DNA of 64,000 nt from Armatimonadaceae bacterium (GTDB lineage Bacteria; Armatimonadota; Armatimonadia; Armatimonadales; Armatimonadaceae), in the NCBI GenBank assembly GCA_030447685.1, contig JAUJOK010000004.1, positions 56,666-120,665 on the forward strand, read 5' to 3'. Made by a program: the position numbers and the translations under genes. The notes under the pieces were generated by a model. The model made no database searches. It worked only from the letters and a program-made list of their open reading frames with translations, and was not told where the DNA came from. Shown piece after piece: positions 17,185 to 25,429 of the stretch (position 1 is the stretch's first letter; the number at the start of each line of letters is the position of its first letter).

Positions 17185-18345
17185 TTACTCGTTACTGCTG
17201 AACCATTTGTTGTACAGCTCGTCATACGCGCCATTCTCCTTCAGCGTCAGCAGGGCATTGTTGACCCGCTTACGGTAGGGGCTGCCCGGCGGAAACGCGA
17301 TGCCGTAGCTTTCCTTGTGGAATACCGGGCCGACGACCTCCACCTTCCCCTGCCCTTCGTGCGCCGAATAGTAGAGAAGCACCGGCGCATCGAAGACCAC
17401 CGCCTCCACCTGCCCTTTCTGGAGCGCCGCATACGCCTGCTCTATCTGTTTAAACTCGGAAACGCGGGCGCGCTGTTCCCGCAAATAAGCGGCTGCCGTG
17501 CTGCCGGTGGTCGTGGCGACTTTTTTACCCGGCAGATCATCCGGCCCCTGGATGTTTCCCTGAAGCTGGCGCACGGTAAGCGAAGTGGTGACGGCGGCGG
17601 TGAAGTAGGCGACGAAGACGATGCTGCCGAACATCCAGATAAGCGCGATAACGCGCCCGAGGGCGCTGCGCGGCATTTCGTCCGCCTGCGCGCCCAGCGT
17701 GCCCGCCGCCCACCAGAAGGCTTTGAAGATTCCGGGAAAATAGGCCGGTGTCTCGATTATGCCGGATTCGTGACGCCGCTCGACCAGCCAGACCAGATGC
17801 GCGAAGACCAGAATGATACCCAGGCTCAGTCCCAGAAGCTGAAACAGCGCCGGCGATAAGATAACCGCTATCAGGCTGGGCACCGAGCCGTTCCCGCCCG
17901 ATTTATCCCGCACCAGAATATGCAGTCCCGCATCGAACATCGGGTGGGAAAAGTCCAGTGTCCGGTCACGCTCGGCGGTGACGGAGATAGCGGCGATCCC
18001 CAGATCGGCTTTGCGCTCCTGAACCGTGCTCAACAGGGCTTTCACATTGGGGGTGACGAACAGCGCGGACGACTGCGGCACCCCCATCTGCTCCTCGATG
18101 GCCCGCCATAAATCCATGCTGAACCCGGCCAGCCGCCCCTTTTCCTCGAACACGAACGGGGCAATAAGCCGCGTCGCCACCTTCAAAGGCCGCTGCTGCT
18201 GCTGCTCGGCCTGCCGGGCGCGCACAGCGGGCTGAATCAGGAGCAGCAGCGCGAAGGCGACCCATCGCCACCCACTATCTCTCTTACAAAACCACCCGCT
18301 TTCAGACCTTTGCTGCCCGCCGCCCGTCCGCCCCCCTGAATTCAT
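17185..18345 (-). CDS. Prokaryotic ionotropic glutamate receptor-like channel
   Basis: 386 residues. Signal peptide, then a bilobed SBP_bac_3 ligand-binding domain split by a membrane module, as in GluR0: lobe 1 (LKVATRLIAPFVFEEKGRLAGFS through LDFSHPMFDAGLHILV), membrane helix (LFQLLGLSLGIILVFAHLVWLVE), pore-loop candidate FKAFWWAAGTLGAQADEMP, second helix (ALIWMFGSIVFVAYFTAAVTTSL), then lobe 2 (DLPGKKVATTTGSTAAAYL to DELYNKWF). The pore loop lacks the K+-selective TVGYG of Synechocystis GluR0, so selectivity is open. Ligand probably an amino acid. The start may be internal, since the first ~20 residues precede a typical signal sequence. Confidence 0.9.
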   Translation of the reverse strand: MNSGGRTGGGQQRSESGWFCKRDSGWRWVAFALLLLIQPAVRARQAEQQQQRPLKVATRLIAPFVFEEKGRLAGFSMDLWRAIEEQMGVPQSSALFVTPNVKALLSTVQERKADLGIAAISVTAERDRTLDFSHPMFDAGLHILVRDKSGGNGSVPSLIAVILSPALFQLLGLSLGIILVFAHLVWLVERRHESGIIETPAYFPGIFKAFWWAAGTLGAQADEMPRSALGRVIALIWMFGSIVFVAYFTAAVTTSLTVRQLQGNIQGPDDLPGKKVATTTGSTAAAYLREQRARVSEFKQIEQAYAALQKGQVEAVVFDAPVLLYYSAHEGQGKVEVVGPVFHKESYGIAFPPGSPYRKRVNNALLTLKENGAYDELYNKWFSSNE

Positions 18346-18455
18346 GCCCTGCGATAAACCCTTTCCTGCGGATTCGCTCCGCGCCGGGATTATCTTCGCC
18401 GCCGCTTCGCGTCCCTCCTGCGCCGGGATACTGCGGCAGGGTCATTCCGGCGTTT

Positions 18456-19013
18456 TCACGGAGACTGCGACGCCACCCATTCGTCGCGCAGCACCTCGCC
18501 CAGCCACATATCGTGCCAGTGCCCGTGCCGGAACTCCTCACGCCGGGCGAGACCGCACTGGGTATAGCCCGCCTTTTCTAAGGCGCGGCGGCTGCCGGTA
18601 TTTTCGGCGAAAACCCCCGTGGTCAGCTTCTCCAGGCCCAGTTCGACGAAGGCGAAACGGGTTCGCAGGCGCACCGCCTCACCGGCGTAGCCCTTGCGCC
18701 ACTCGCTTTTTTCGCCGATCATCGTGCCGGTGATAGCGTTGCGGTTCGGCCAATCGATGCGATGGATACCGAGCGTGCCGATAGGACGATCTTCCACGAA
18801 AATGACCCAGTGGATGTCGTCCGGGCTGCGCGCGATCCGGTCGAACCACTCCGCTTCCATCTTCGGCGACGGCGGAAAGCGCAGCGTCAGGTAGCGCGTC
18901 ACCTCCGTGTCCGTAAACCAGCGGCAGAAGGTCGGAAGCATGCTTTCGTCCGCCGGTCCCAGCCGCACGCGCTCCCCCTCGATAATCGGTCCCAGCACAG
19001 TAACCCCTCCCAT
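18456..19013 (-). CDS. RimJ/RimL-type GNAT acetyltransferase
   Basis: 185 residues: GERVRLGPADESMLPTFCRWFTD start, GTMIGEKSEWRKGYAGEA as the acetyl-CoA loop, and NTGSRRALEKAGYTQCGLARR at the end, typical Acetyltransf_3. Could modify an N-terminal residue, polyamine or antibiotic; not resolvable from sequence. Divergent from the EamA gene with its ykkC riboswitch. ATG 19013 is used; a GTG four codons on (VTVLGP) is an alternative. Confidence 0.85.
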   Translation of the reverse strand: MGGVTVLGPIIEGERVRLGPADESMLPTFCRWFTDTEVTRYLTLRFPPSPKMEAEWFDRIARSPDDIHWVIFVEDRPIGTLGIHRIDWPNRNAITGTMIGEKSEWRKGYAGEAVRLRTRFAFVELGLEKLTTGVFAENTGSRRALEKAGYTQCGLARREEFRHGHWHDMWLGEVLRDEWVASQSP

Positions 19014-19071
19014 AAAACGGATTACCTCTTTGTCGCACGGAAGACACAGGTCATTAAAGGCCTGCCTGACA

Positions 19072-19100
19072 TTGACCGTCCGGCACCGATGCGTTATAAT
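19072..19100 (+). promoter_or_regulatory. Sigma-70 promoter of the riboswitch/EamA transcript
   Basis: TTGACC (19072-19077), 17-base spacer, TATAAT (19095-19100). Near-consensus, placing transcription start near 19107, immediately before the aptamer. Confidence 0.85.
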
Positions 19101-19106
19101 CTCTCG

Positions 19107-19200
19107 TCAACGGAAGGGTGGCTAGGGTTCCGCGCATTTGTGATGCGGCCTGGACCGAGCGCCACAGAAAGCGGACGCATCCGCCCCGCACCTCAGGGAG
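19107..19200 (+). ncRNA. ykkC-class riboswitch aptamer (guanidine-I favoured)
   Basis: Contains the hallmark CUAGGGUUCCG (19122-19132) and GGACCGAG (19152-19159) internal-loop strands, enclosed by GUGGC/GCCAC helix arms, then a GCGGA-UCCGC hairpin (19171-19184) and a CAGGGAGC end. These are ykkC-motif features. The ykkC superfamily includes guanidine-I plus ppGpp, PRPP and ADP variants; I favour guanidine because the next gene is a DMT-superfamily exporter, but subtype is not settled. Confidence 0.75.
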
Positions 19201-19263
19201 CAAAAAACCAGAGGGGGTACGTTGACGCGCTTGTGCGCGTCTGCCCGATTTTTTGCTCGGAGG
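19198..19263 (+). terminator. Riboswitch expression platform with terminator and masked RBS
   Basis: GACGCGC-TTGT-GCGCGTC (19224-19241) is followed by TGCCCGATTTTTT, a plausible intrinsic terminator. Alternatively GAGCAAAAAA (19198-19207) is the exact complement of TTTTTTGCTC (19249-19258), a long-range pair ending one base short of the GGAGG ribosome site. Either geometry would couple aptamer folding to EamA expression. Confidence 0.65.
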
Positions 19264-19272
19264 TGCCTGACC

Positions 19273-20172
19273 ATGTCTGATAAACCCGCTTCGTCTTTGC
19301 GTCTTGCCGCCGTTCTACAGGCGCTGTTCGTCACCTTTCTCTGGTCCACGTCCTGGGTGCTCATCAAGATCGGCCTTCAGGGAATCCCTGCTCTCACCTT
19401 CGCCGGGCTGCGCTACGGCCTGGCGTTCCTGTGTCTGCTTCCGCTCGTTCTGCTGCACCGGCAGCGCCGCGCAGCCCTGCGCAGCCTTTCTCGTGCGGAC
19501 TGGCTGCGCCTGACCCTGCTTGGCGTCGTGTTTTATGCCGTCACCCAGGGGGCGCAGTTTCTCAGTTTGAGCTATCTGCCTGCTGCGACGGTCAGTTTAC
19601 TGCTGAATCTGACCACGGTGGTTGTCGCGCTGATGGGCGTTCTATGGGGAATGGAGCGTCCCGAACGGCGGCAATGGGGCGGCATCGCCCTGTCCTGCGT
19701 CGGGGTCGCCGTCTACTTCGCCTCGGCAGCGGCGCTCGGTGGAGGGCAAAGTATTGGTCTGATAATCGCCGTGACCGGGGTGCTGGCGAACGCCGCGTCA
19801 TCGGTGCTGGGCCGGAGCGTCAATTCGCAGGGCCTGCCGCCGCTGGTGGTGACGCTGGTGAGCATGGGTATCGGAGCGGCGCTCCTGGTGGGTGTCGGCG
19901 GCGCGGCGCAGGGATTTCCGGCGCTGGCGGCACGGCAATGGGGAATCATCGCCTGGCTGGCCGTGGTCAATACGGCCTTTGCCTTTACGCTCTGGAACCA
20001 TACGCTGCGGACACTGTCGGCGGTGGAGTCCAGCATCCTCAACAGCACCATGCTGATCCAGATCGCCGTGCTGGCCTGGCTGTTTCTGGGCGAGCCGCTG
20101 ACAGGACAAAAGATCGTGGGAATGGCGCTGACGGGAACGGGCGCACTGATCGTGCAGCTTCGGCGGCGATAA
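19273..20172 (+). CDS. EamA/DMT-superfamily exporter
   Basis: 299 residues with ten predicted membrane segments in two EamA repeats; WSTSWVLIKIGLQGIPALTFAGLRYG is the classic first-repeat motif. Inner-membrane transporter of metabolites or toxic amines. ATG 19273 follows CGGAGG at nine bases; the longer frame from 19222 would translate the riboswitch platform. The ykkC aptamer upstream suggests the cargo is the riboswitch ligand or a related compound, which would be unusual because guanidinium export is generally assigned to small SMR proteins. Confidence 0.92.
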   Translation: MSDKPASSLRLAAVLQALFVTFLWSTSWVLIKIGLQGIPALTFAGLRYGLAFLCLLPLVLLHRQRRAALRSLSRADWLRLTLLGVVFYAVTQGAQFLSLSYLPAATVSLLLNLTTVVVALMGVLWGMERPERRQWGGIALSCVGVAVYFASAAALGGGQSIGLIIAVTGVLANAASSVLGRSVNSQGLPPLVVTLVSMGIGAALLVGVGGAAQGFPALAARQWGIIAWLAVVNTAFAFTLWNHTLRTLSAVESSILNSTMLIQIAVLAWLFLGEPLTGQKIVGMALTGTGALIVQLRRR

Positions 20173-20201
20173 AAATTCCGATTCGGGCGTCATTGCCCCC
20201 C

Positions 20202-21242
20202 TCAGAGATGCTTTTCCAGAAAAGCGAACGCGCCGACGCCGTGGAATTGATGCTCGCCGTTGAATACTTCGGCGTCGAACTTTTCTTTTGCGCCGAAGGC
20301 GGCGTAGATTTCCCGTGCCCGCGCCACGGCCTGCTCAAAGGCGGGTAATGGAAAAATGGGGTCGCGGCTGCCGCTTTCGGCGAACAGCGCGCGCGGCGCA
20401 ACCAACCCGGTCAGGTCGGGCATCTCGACGACGTTCAGCAGGCCCGGCACATAGTTGTCCACGCAGTGATCCATTGCCAGTATCGAAGAAGTGAACGTGT
20501 TCAGGTAGCCGCTGACCACGGCGGCGCGGATGCGCGTGTCGAGGCAGGCGGTGAAGAGCGCGGTCAGGCCGCCGCCGGAGATACCCATGACGGCAAGACG
20601 ATTCGGGTCCGCCTCGGGTCGCGTTTGCAGATAGTCGAGGGCGCGCATGGCATCCCGGACGCGCCATCCGGTCATCGTCTCGCCCAGCATCAGGGCGGCC
20701 ATACTGTCGCGAACACACGAGGACGCGCCCCCACCCGCTTTTGCCGCCTGAGCGTCGCGCCGGTGCCCGAAGGAAATCTGCTCGATAGCCAGCGTCGGAT
20801 AGCCGTGCGTGACGCATTGGAGCGCGAAATCGGACTGGTACTCATTGGGCTGCCCCAGGGGGCGCTGACTGCCGTCCTCGGCGATACCGACGATGCTGTC
20901 CACGCCGCGCCCATGCCCCGGCAGACACAGAACCGCCGGTTGGCGTGGCGGGCAATCGTCCGGTACCAGAAAATAGCCGAGAACCTCCAGCCCCGGACGG
21001 CTTTCAAAGCGCACCGTTTCACGCCGGTAGCCGTCCAGAGCCTGAGTCCGCGTCACCTTGGAGCGGGGCGGAGTGTGGTCGTCAGGCAGTCCGCCCAATA
21101 AGCGGCGCAGCCGGGCGCGCAGCCGTTTTTGCCACGCGCGCATCGCCGCCGCCGACCCCGACTGCCAGGCCATCTCAGGCCGCGTCCCTTCAATCCACTG
21201 CCGCGTATATGCCCGAGGGTCCAGCAGTCCCTGGTCGCTCAT
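20202..21242 (-). CDS. Alpha/beta hydrolase (acetyl-xylan-esterase/abhydrolase_7-like)
   Basis: 346 residues. QPAVLCLPGHGRG oxyanion-hole strand, nucleophile elbow VMGISGGG (Ser), acid in SRDPIFPLPAFE and a C-terminal His in NGEHQFHG fit the dienelactone-hydrolase/AXE group. Esters of sugars or small acids are likely substrates. The ATG at 21242 overlaps the stop of the upstream gene (ATGA), so the pair is co-translated; the open frame to 21707 is not coding. Confidence 0.88.
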   Translation of the reverse strand: MSDQGLLDPRAYTRQWIEGTRPEMAWQSGSAAAMRAWQKRLRARLRRLLGGLPDDHTPPRSKVTRTQALDGYRRETVRFESRPGLEVLGYFLVPDDCPPRQPAVLCLPGHGRGVDSIVGIAEDGSQRPLGQPNEYQSDFALQCVTHGYPTLAIEQISFGHRRDAQAAKAGGGASSCVRDSMAALMLGETMTGWRVRDAMRALDYLQTRPEADPNRLAVMGISGGGLTALFTACLDTRIRAAVVSGYLNTFTSSILAMDHCVDNYVPGLLNVVEMPDLTGLVAPRALFAESGSRDPIFPLPAFEQAVARAREIYAAFGAKEKFDAEVFNGEHQFHGVGAFAFLEKHL

Positions 21243-21907
21243 GCCTGTCCCTTTCCCGAAGCCCGTGGCTGCACGTCGGCGATGGAGATATAATCGCGTG
21301 GGATGACAATACCCTCGCCGCGCCGCGTCATTTCCACGATGGGCGTGATATGTCCGCCCCGGTACTCCTGGATAGGAACGTAGGAGTTGACGAGGGCCTG
21401 GCTGACTTCGTGACCCGTGCGGCAGTCGTAGCCCAGGCCCAGAACCGTGTGGCCCCGGCGGGCAAGGTGCTTGCATTCGAAGCCGTGGGCGCAGTCGGCG
21501 ACATACAGCCCCGGAAAATCGGACGGCACGGTGATACGCAGCAGCAGCCCGCCGACATAATCGTTTACCATCTCCCCACCCAGATCGCTGAAATAAGGGC
21601 ACTGGTGGAACCAGCGGGGCAGCGGTTCGAGCAGTCCCTGCACGGTATGACAGCCCGTAAGCTCCGGGACGAGCCGCTTTGAACCGACCACGAGCAAGCG
21701 CGCCCACAGCCCGCTGCCATCGGCAAGTATCTGGTCCAATCGCTCAGGCCGGGTGTAGTGGTAGAAGACGATGCCGCCGCCATCAGGGGTTCTTTCTACC
21801 TGCCCCGGGTCCGGCGTATACCCGTTCTCGCCCAGCAGTATCCCCCGATTCTCCAGGTACAGATCACAGGGGCGCGCCGTCACGTTCCCCGTCACCTCTT
21901 CCGCCAT
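21239..21907 (-). CDS. Uncharacterised protein with ART-like IVFYHYTRPE motif
   Basis: 222 residues, cytoplasmic by composition. The segment GIVFYHYTRPERLDQILADGSG resembles the first strand-helix of several ADP-ribosyltransferase-fold families (hYHYT...L..IL..G), and the C-terminal part has YVPIQEYRGGHITPIVEM. I do not recognise a named family and do not see a full R-S-E or H-Y-E set. Directly coupled to the hydrolase downstream. Six bases separate it from the membrane-protein gene on its other side by orientation (21912), so it lies in a tight minus-strand group. Confidence 0.6.
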   Translation of the reverse strand: MAEEVTGNVTARPCDLYLENRGILLGENGYTPDPGQVERTPDGGGIVFYHYTRPERLDQILADGSGLWARLLVVGSKRLVPELTGCHTVQGLLEPLPRWFHQCPYFSDLGGEMVNDYVGGLLLRITVPSDFPGLYVADCAHGFECKHLARRGHTVLGLGYDCRTGHEVSQALVNSYVPIQEYRGGHITPIVEMTRRGEGIVIPRDYISIADVQPRASGKGQA

Positions 21908-21911
21908 CGCC

Positions 21912-22346
21912 TTATCCTTCCGCGCCTGCGCCGCTGGCCGGGCTGCGTTTCAGTGCGCGTATCGCAGCAACGCCCCGAAGCATCAAAACGATCAGCAGCA
22001 GGCGCAGGGCGAACCCGCCCAGAGGAATGGAACTACCGTCGCCACCACTGCCCTGTCGTACCGCTTCGATGACGCTCCAGATGCCTTCTCCAGTCAGCAC
22101 CGCCACAGCAATCATAATCGCAAGCGCAGACTGCCGCCAGATGAAAATAGCCAGTATCAGAAACAGTGCTCCTGCGAAGCTCTCGTAGCGGATATCTAAG
22201 GCGCGCTCAGCCTCCGTTGTCGTGAGCAGGACAGCCATCACCACCATCAGCTTGAACCCGGCCACAAACAACACAACTCCCGTAGCGATCTTCAGCCATC
22301 GCAGCGCCCGCAGAGCGTTGGGCATTGTTTCTTCCGTCTTCTGCAT
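21912..22346 (-). CDS. Small four-helix membrane protein, unknown function
   Basis: 144 residues from ATG 22346 (GGAAG nine bases upstream). About four hydrophobic segments: ATGVVLFVAGFKLMVVMAVLL, AGALFLILAIFIW, ALAIMIAVAVLTGEGIW and ALRLLLIVLMLRGVAAIRAL. It resembles DUF2127-like integral membrane proteins, but I cannot assign it. First gene of the tight minus-strand group 22346-20202. The open frame above 22346 overlaps the DUF892 gene and is not coding. Confidence 0.65.
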   Translation of the reverse strand: MQKTEETMPNALRALRWLKIATGVVLFVAGFKLMVVMAVLLTTTEAERALDIRYESFAGALFLILAIFIWRQSALAIMIAVAVLTGEGIWSVIEAVRQGSGGDGSSIPLGGFALRLLLIVLMLRGVAAIRALKRSPASGAGAEG

Positions 22347-22499
22347 GGTTCGTTCTTCCGCCTGCGCGGGAAATTTTCCTGCGTCCGCGCCCCTTGCCTT
22401 TCCTGCGCTCGCCTGGTTTGCCGGTATTTTATACAGGGAACGAAGAAGCCGAGGCGCGGCAACGCACCGCGACGTTTGTTGTTTTAGAAAGGTAACTTT

Positions 22500-22988
22500 A
22501 TGCAGCTCAATACATTGGAAGACCTGTTTATCCATGAACTGAAAGATCTGTACAACGCCGAGAACCAGATTACCAAGGCACTGCCCAAGATGGCAAAGGC
22601 GGCTACTTCGCCCGAACTCAAGGCTGCCTTTGAGGAGCATCTGCAAGAGACGCAGGGGCAGATTCAGCGGCTGGATCAGGTGTTCGAAAAGCTCGGCAGA
22701 GCCTCCAGCGGCGTCGTGTGCAAAGCGATGCAGGGCCTGGTCGCCGAGGGGGAAGAGATGGTCAGCGAGGAAGCCGACCCGGAAGTCAAGGATGCGGGCC
22801 TGATCGCCGCCGCCCAGCGTGTCGAGCATTATGAAATGGCCGGTTACGGCACCGTGCGCACGTTCGCCCAGCAGTTAGGGCATACGGAGTTGGCTGACCT
22901 TCTTCAGCAGACATTGGACGAAGAGGGAGCAGCCGACAAGAAGCTGCCCAAGCTTGCCGAAAGCCGAATCAACAAAGCCGCCGTATAG
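22500..22988 (+). CDS. DUF892 (YciE/YciF-type) ferritin-like stress protein
   Basis: 162 residues; LEDLFIHELKDLYNAENQITKALPKM opens the family's four-helix bundle, and RVEHYEMAGYGTVRTFAQQLG holds the conserved ExxxYG segment with metal-ligand Glu/His. Members accumulate in general stress or desiccation. GAAAGG precedes the ATG by about eight bases. Two small hydrophilic proteins follow on the same strand, so the three may form a stress operon. Confidence 0.93.
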   Translation: MQLNTLEDLFIHELKDLYNAENQITKALPKMAKAATSPELKAAFEEHLQETQGQIQRLDQVFEKLGRASSGVVCKAMQGLVAEGEEMVSEEADPEVKDAGLIAAAQRVEHYEMAGYGTVRTFAQQLGHTELADLLQQTLDEEGAADKKLPKLAESRINKAAV

Positions 22989-23053
22989 CGACAAAGTTAC
23001 CGTTAAGCACCGGGTGGTGTTCACGCCGCCCGGCCTTCGCCGGGGAGACGGCC

Positions 23054-23245
23054 ATGAGCAGCAGCCTGGATACGGGAATCACTTCGGTCGGAGATGACCG
23101 GGCGCAGGAACCGGAGTTTGCAGACCCGCAAAGCCGAAAATATCCGCTGAATACGGAAAAGCAGGAGGAGAACCCACTCGACCCCCTCCGAAAGCCTGAC
23201 AAGGAGGCCGCCGCTGGCGCGTTCGCCGACGGACAACAGCCATGA
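23054..23245 (+). CDS. Small hydrophilic protein, unknown
   Basis: 63 residues, charged, disorder-like, no membrane segment. GGGGAGACGGCC precedes the ATG. Its stop overlaps the next start by four bases (ATGA), supporting reality. I do not recognise a family; the context beside DUF892 suggests a stress-response role. Confidence 0.55.
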   Translation: MSSSLDTGITSVGDDRAQEPEFADPQSRKYPLNTEKQEENPLDPLRKPDKEAAAGAFADGQQP

Positions 23246-23469
23246 GCCACGAAAAGCAGGAGCAGCGCACGCGGCAGATTCCCGGCCTGTCGCCCGAAGA
23301 AAGCGAAGACCGAATGCAGACCGGTCAATCCGACGATATATCCGAAGCGATAACCGTTTCCGAAAAGCACCTCGATGACCAGCCCGACCCGGTAAAGCCG
23401 GAGAAGCCTGCCCCTTCCGATAATCCTCCCGGCGACAGCTCCCCCCGCACTGATAAAACCGTCTTTTGA
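23242..23469 (+). CDS. Small acidic hydrophilic protein, unknown
   Basis: 75 residues, rich in Glu, Asp, Pro, Lys, predicted disordered. Coupled by ATGA overlap to the gene before. Composition is like that of small stress-associated proteins, with no recognisable domain. Confidence 0.55.
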   Translation: MSHEKQEQRTRQIPGLSPEESEDRMQTGQSDDISEAITVSEKHLDDQPDPVKPEKPAPSDNPPGDSSPRTDKTVF

Positions 23470-23487
23470 CACCGGAGCAGCAAGCAA

Positions 23488-23894
23488 TCAGGGAACGATG
23501 TCGAAAGCGTGCTTATTAACCATTCGATAAGCACGGAAGTGGCTGTCGAGAGTAAATACCCGGCGCAGATTCAATGCTTCGGCAGCGGCAACCAGGGAGG
23601 CGTCAGCAAGGTCCATCGGCGTATCTCGGTACTGTGCCATCAGCGCCCGCATTCGCTCCCACTCCATTTCATCCGGCGCGTGCAGACGCAGCGCGCCCCG
23701 AACCAGGTACTGCCATAGCACGTCCTGTGAACGATAGCCATCGGCTTTCCCTAGAAGATGCATCGCTTCGGTCATGCACGGCCATGTTGTGACCAATACC
23801 CTCGTAAAGCAGGCACGGCAGCCATACAGCGAGCATGACCGGGATCGTCGCTATCAATCAGGGCGACCAGCGGGCCGGTATCACAGAGCGTCAT
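23488..23894 (-). pseudogene. VapC-like PIN-domain ribonuclease toxin, frameshifted
   Basis: N-terminal part (MTLCDTGPLVALIDSDDPGHARC, with the first acidic residue Asp5 of the PIN site) is in one frame; the rest, starting VLVTTWPCMTEAMHLLG and containing DLADASLVAAAEAL and RRVFTLDSHFRAYR (later acids), is in the +1 frame from about 23815. One missing base near GCTTTACGAGG reconciles them. The 5' ATG overlaps the antitoxin stop, the usual TA arrangement. It is either an inactive toxin or a sequencing indel; all catalytic acids otherwise seem present. Confidence 0.8.
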
Positions 23895-24160
23895 AAATGA
23901 CCTCTCCTGCGTTTCTCCACCAGGTAATCTGCGAACTGTTCACCACAGTTCTCGGATAACCGCAGGTTCCCACCGCTTTTGACCACGCCGGTTAAACCCT
24001 CCAGCAATTCACTCAACGGGCGCTCCGCTGAATCTGCCGCTTCGTCGATGTCCTGCTCAACGAGCGCGGCGACATAGGCAGCGGCATCTTTCCTTGCCGG
24101 GCGGCCTTTTTCGCGCAAAGCCGCCTCTTTTTCCGGCGTCAGTTCAATGGTGATTGTCAT
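23891..24160 (-). CDS. VapB-like antitoxin
   Basis: 89 residues from ATG 24160, chosen for GGGAGGG six bases upstream. N-terminal MTITIELTPEKEAALREKG is like ribbon-helix or CopG-type DNA-binding antitoxins; the acidic centre and basic end LVEKRRRGHL would contact the toxin. Precedes the PIN gene with a four-base overlap. Confidence 0.8.
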   Translation of the reverse strand: MTITIELTPEKEAALREKGRPARKDAAAYVAALVEQDIDEAADSAERPLSELLEGLTGVVKSGGNLRLSENCGEQFADYLVEKRRRGHL

Positions 24161-24238
24161 CGGCGTCCCTCCCGTTACCATCATACCGCGAAAGGGCGAG
24201 GCAACCTTTTCGCCACCGGCTGCAACTATAAGAGTGAT

Positions 24239-24885
24239 ATGTCAGCGGCGGGAACCGATCATCAGGACGCTTTCTGGGTGGAGCGGGCCAGGCGCGGCGA
24301 CGCAGCGGCTTTCGGGCTGCTGATGCGAAAGCACGCGCCGCTGGTGCGCCGTGTGCTGACGAACCGCCTGGGAAAAACGGACGCACTGGACGATCTGGCG
24401 CAGGAAACCTGGCTGCACGTTTATACCGGCCTGCCGGGGCTGCGCGAAACGGGGCGGTTCGCGGCCTGGCTCCAGGGCATTGTGCTCAACGTGGCACGGC
24501 TCTGGCTGCGTGAACAGCGCGCCCACGCCCGGCTGAGCGAGGCGTTGACCCGCGAGGGGGCTGAGCGGGCGCGCGTTCCGTCGTCCACAGCGGCGTTCTG
24601 CTCATCGGTCGAGGCGATGGTGACGGCGCGCGAGGAACAAAACGCGCTTTTCGCCGCGATGGAAACCCTGCCCCGGCGGCGCGTGAGGCGGCACGACTCC
24701 GCTACCGGCACGGGCTGTCGTACCCGGAGATCGCGGAGCGGCTGGGCGTACCGGTAAAGACGGTCAAGAGCCGACAAGGCGCGGCAGCAGCTTCTGGCGC
24801 GTCTCGGCCCGGTGTTCGACTTCGCCCCGCCCGCTGCAACACAACCCGGAACCGACGCAAGGAGTCAGCGAAAGGGAGAAAGAAG
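24239..24885 (+). pseudogene. ECF-type RNA polymerase sigma factor, two frameshifts
   Basis: Region 2 is intact (DALDDLAQETWLHVYTGLPGL, the -10 recognition helix). Near 24674, in CTGCCCCGG, a missing C shifts frame; region 4 then continues as AAREAARLRYRHGLSYPEIAERLGVPVKTVKSR. A second shift near 24770 restores the helix end (ARQQLLARLG). End coordinate is approximate. Directly upstream of the nuclease gene and probably its partner in one operon. May be a real gene with assembly indels. Confidence 0.75.
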
Positions 24886-24887
24886 AG

Positions 24888-25429
24888 ATGGTACCGGCAG
24901 AGATTTACGAAGTATACAATGTCGAGGTAGCTTACGCAAAGACCCTGTTTTCCATACCGTCGTATTTCTGAAAGCGCGCGCGATGCGGAGCGATATCTGC
25001 CCATCTTCATCGGCCCGCACGAAGCGTTTCATATCGCCGCACATCTGCGCGGTGCTGCCTTTGAACGCCCTTTCACCTATGACCTGTTCGCGCGGCTGAT
25101 CGATGCGCTGGGCGCACAGATAACGCGTATCCAGATCCGGCGCGCTGCGGGACATGACCTATTATGCGACGCTGTATGCGGGCAGCAAAGACGGCACGCC
25201 TGTCACGCAGGTAGACTGCCGCCCCAGCGACGCGCTCGCGCTTGCCCTGCGTACCGGCGCGGCTATCGAGATCGCGTCCGAAGTATTGGAGCAGGCCGGT
25301 CAGGACAGCGGCACATTCACCGACTCTATTCCGACTGGAGAGAAACTGCTTTCGCTCCAGCCGATGGAGATCGGTATTCCCTTTCAGGAGTTTCTATCTC
25401 GCACCGCCGCCGCCGCCGCCTCTGAATGA
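24888..25429 (+). pseudogene. Bifunctional nuclease (BFN/DUF151) family, multiple frameshifts
   Basis: ATG 24888 with GGGAGAAAGAAGAG upstream begins MVPAEIYEVYNVEVAYAKTL. Frame changes near 24955, 24984 and 25145 separate conserved blocks: VVFLKAR, then DAERYLPIFIGPHEAFHIAAHL and RPFTYDLFARLIDALGAQ, then RDMTYYATLYAG and RPSDALALALRTGAAI. All belong to the BFN domain, so the intact ancestor is clear. Function in bacteria is unsettled; plant BFN proteins cleave nucleic acids. Its 3' end overlaps the convergent AAC(3)-like gene. Confidence 0.8.
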
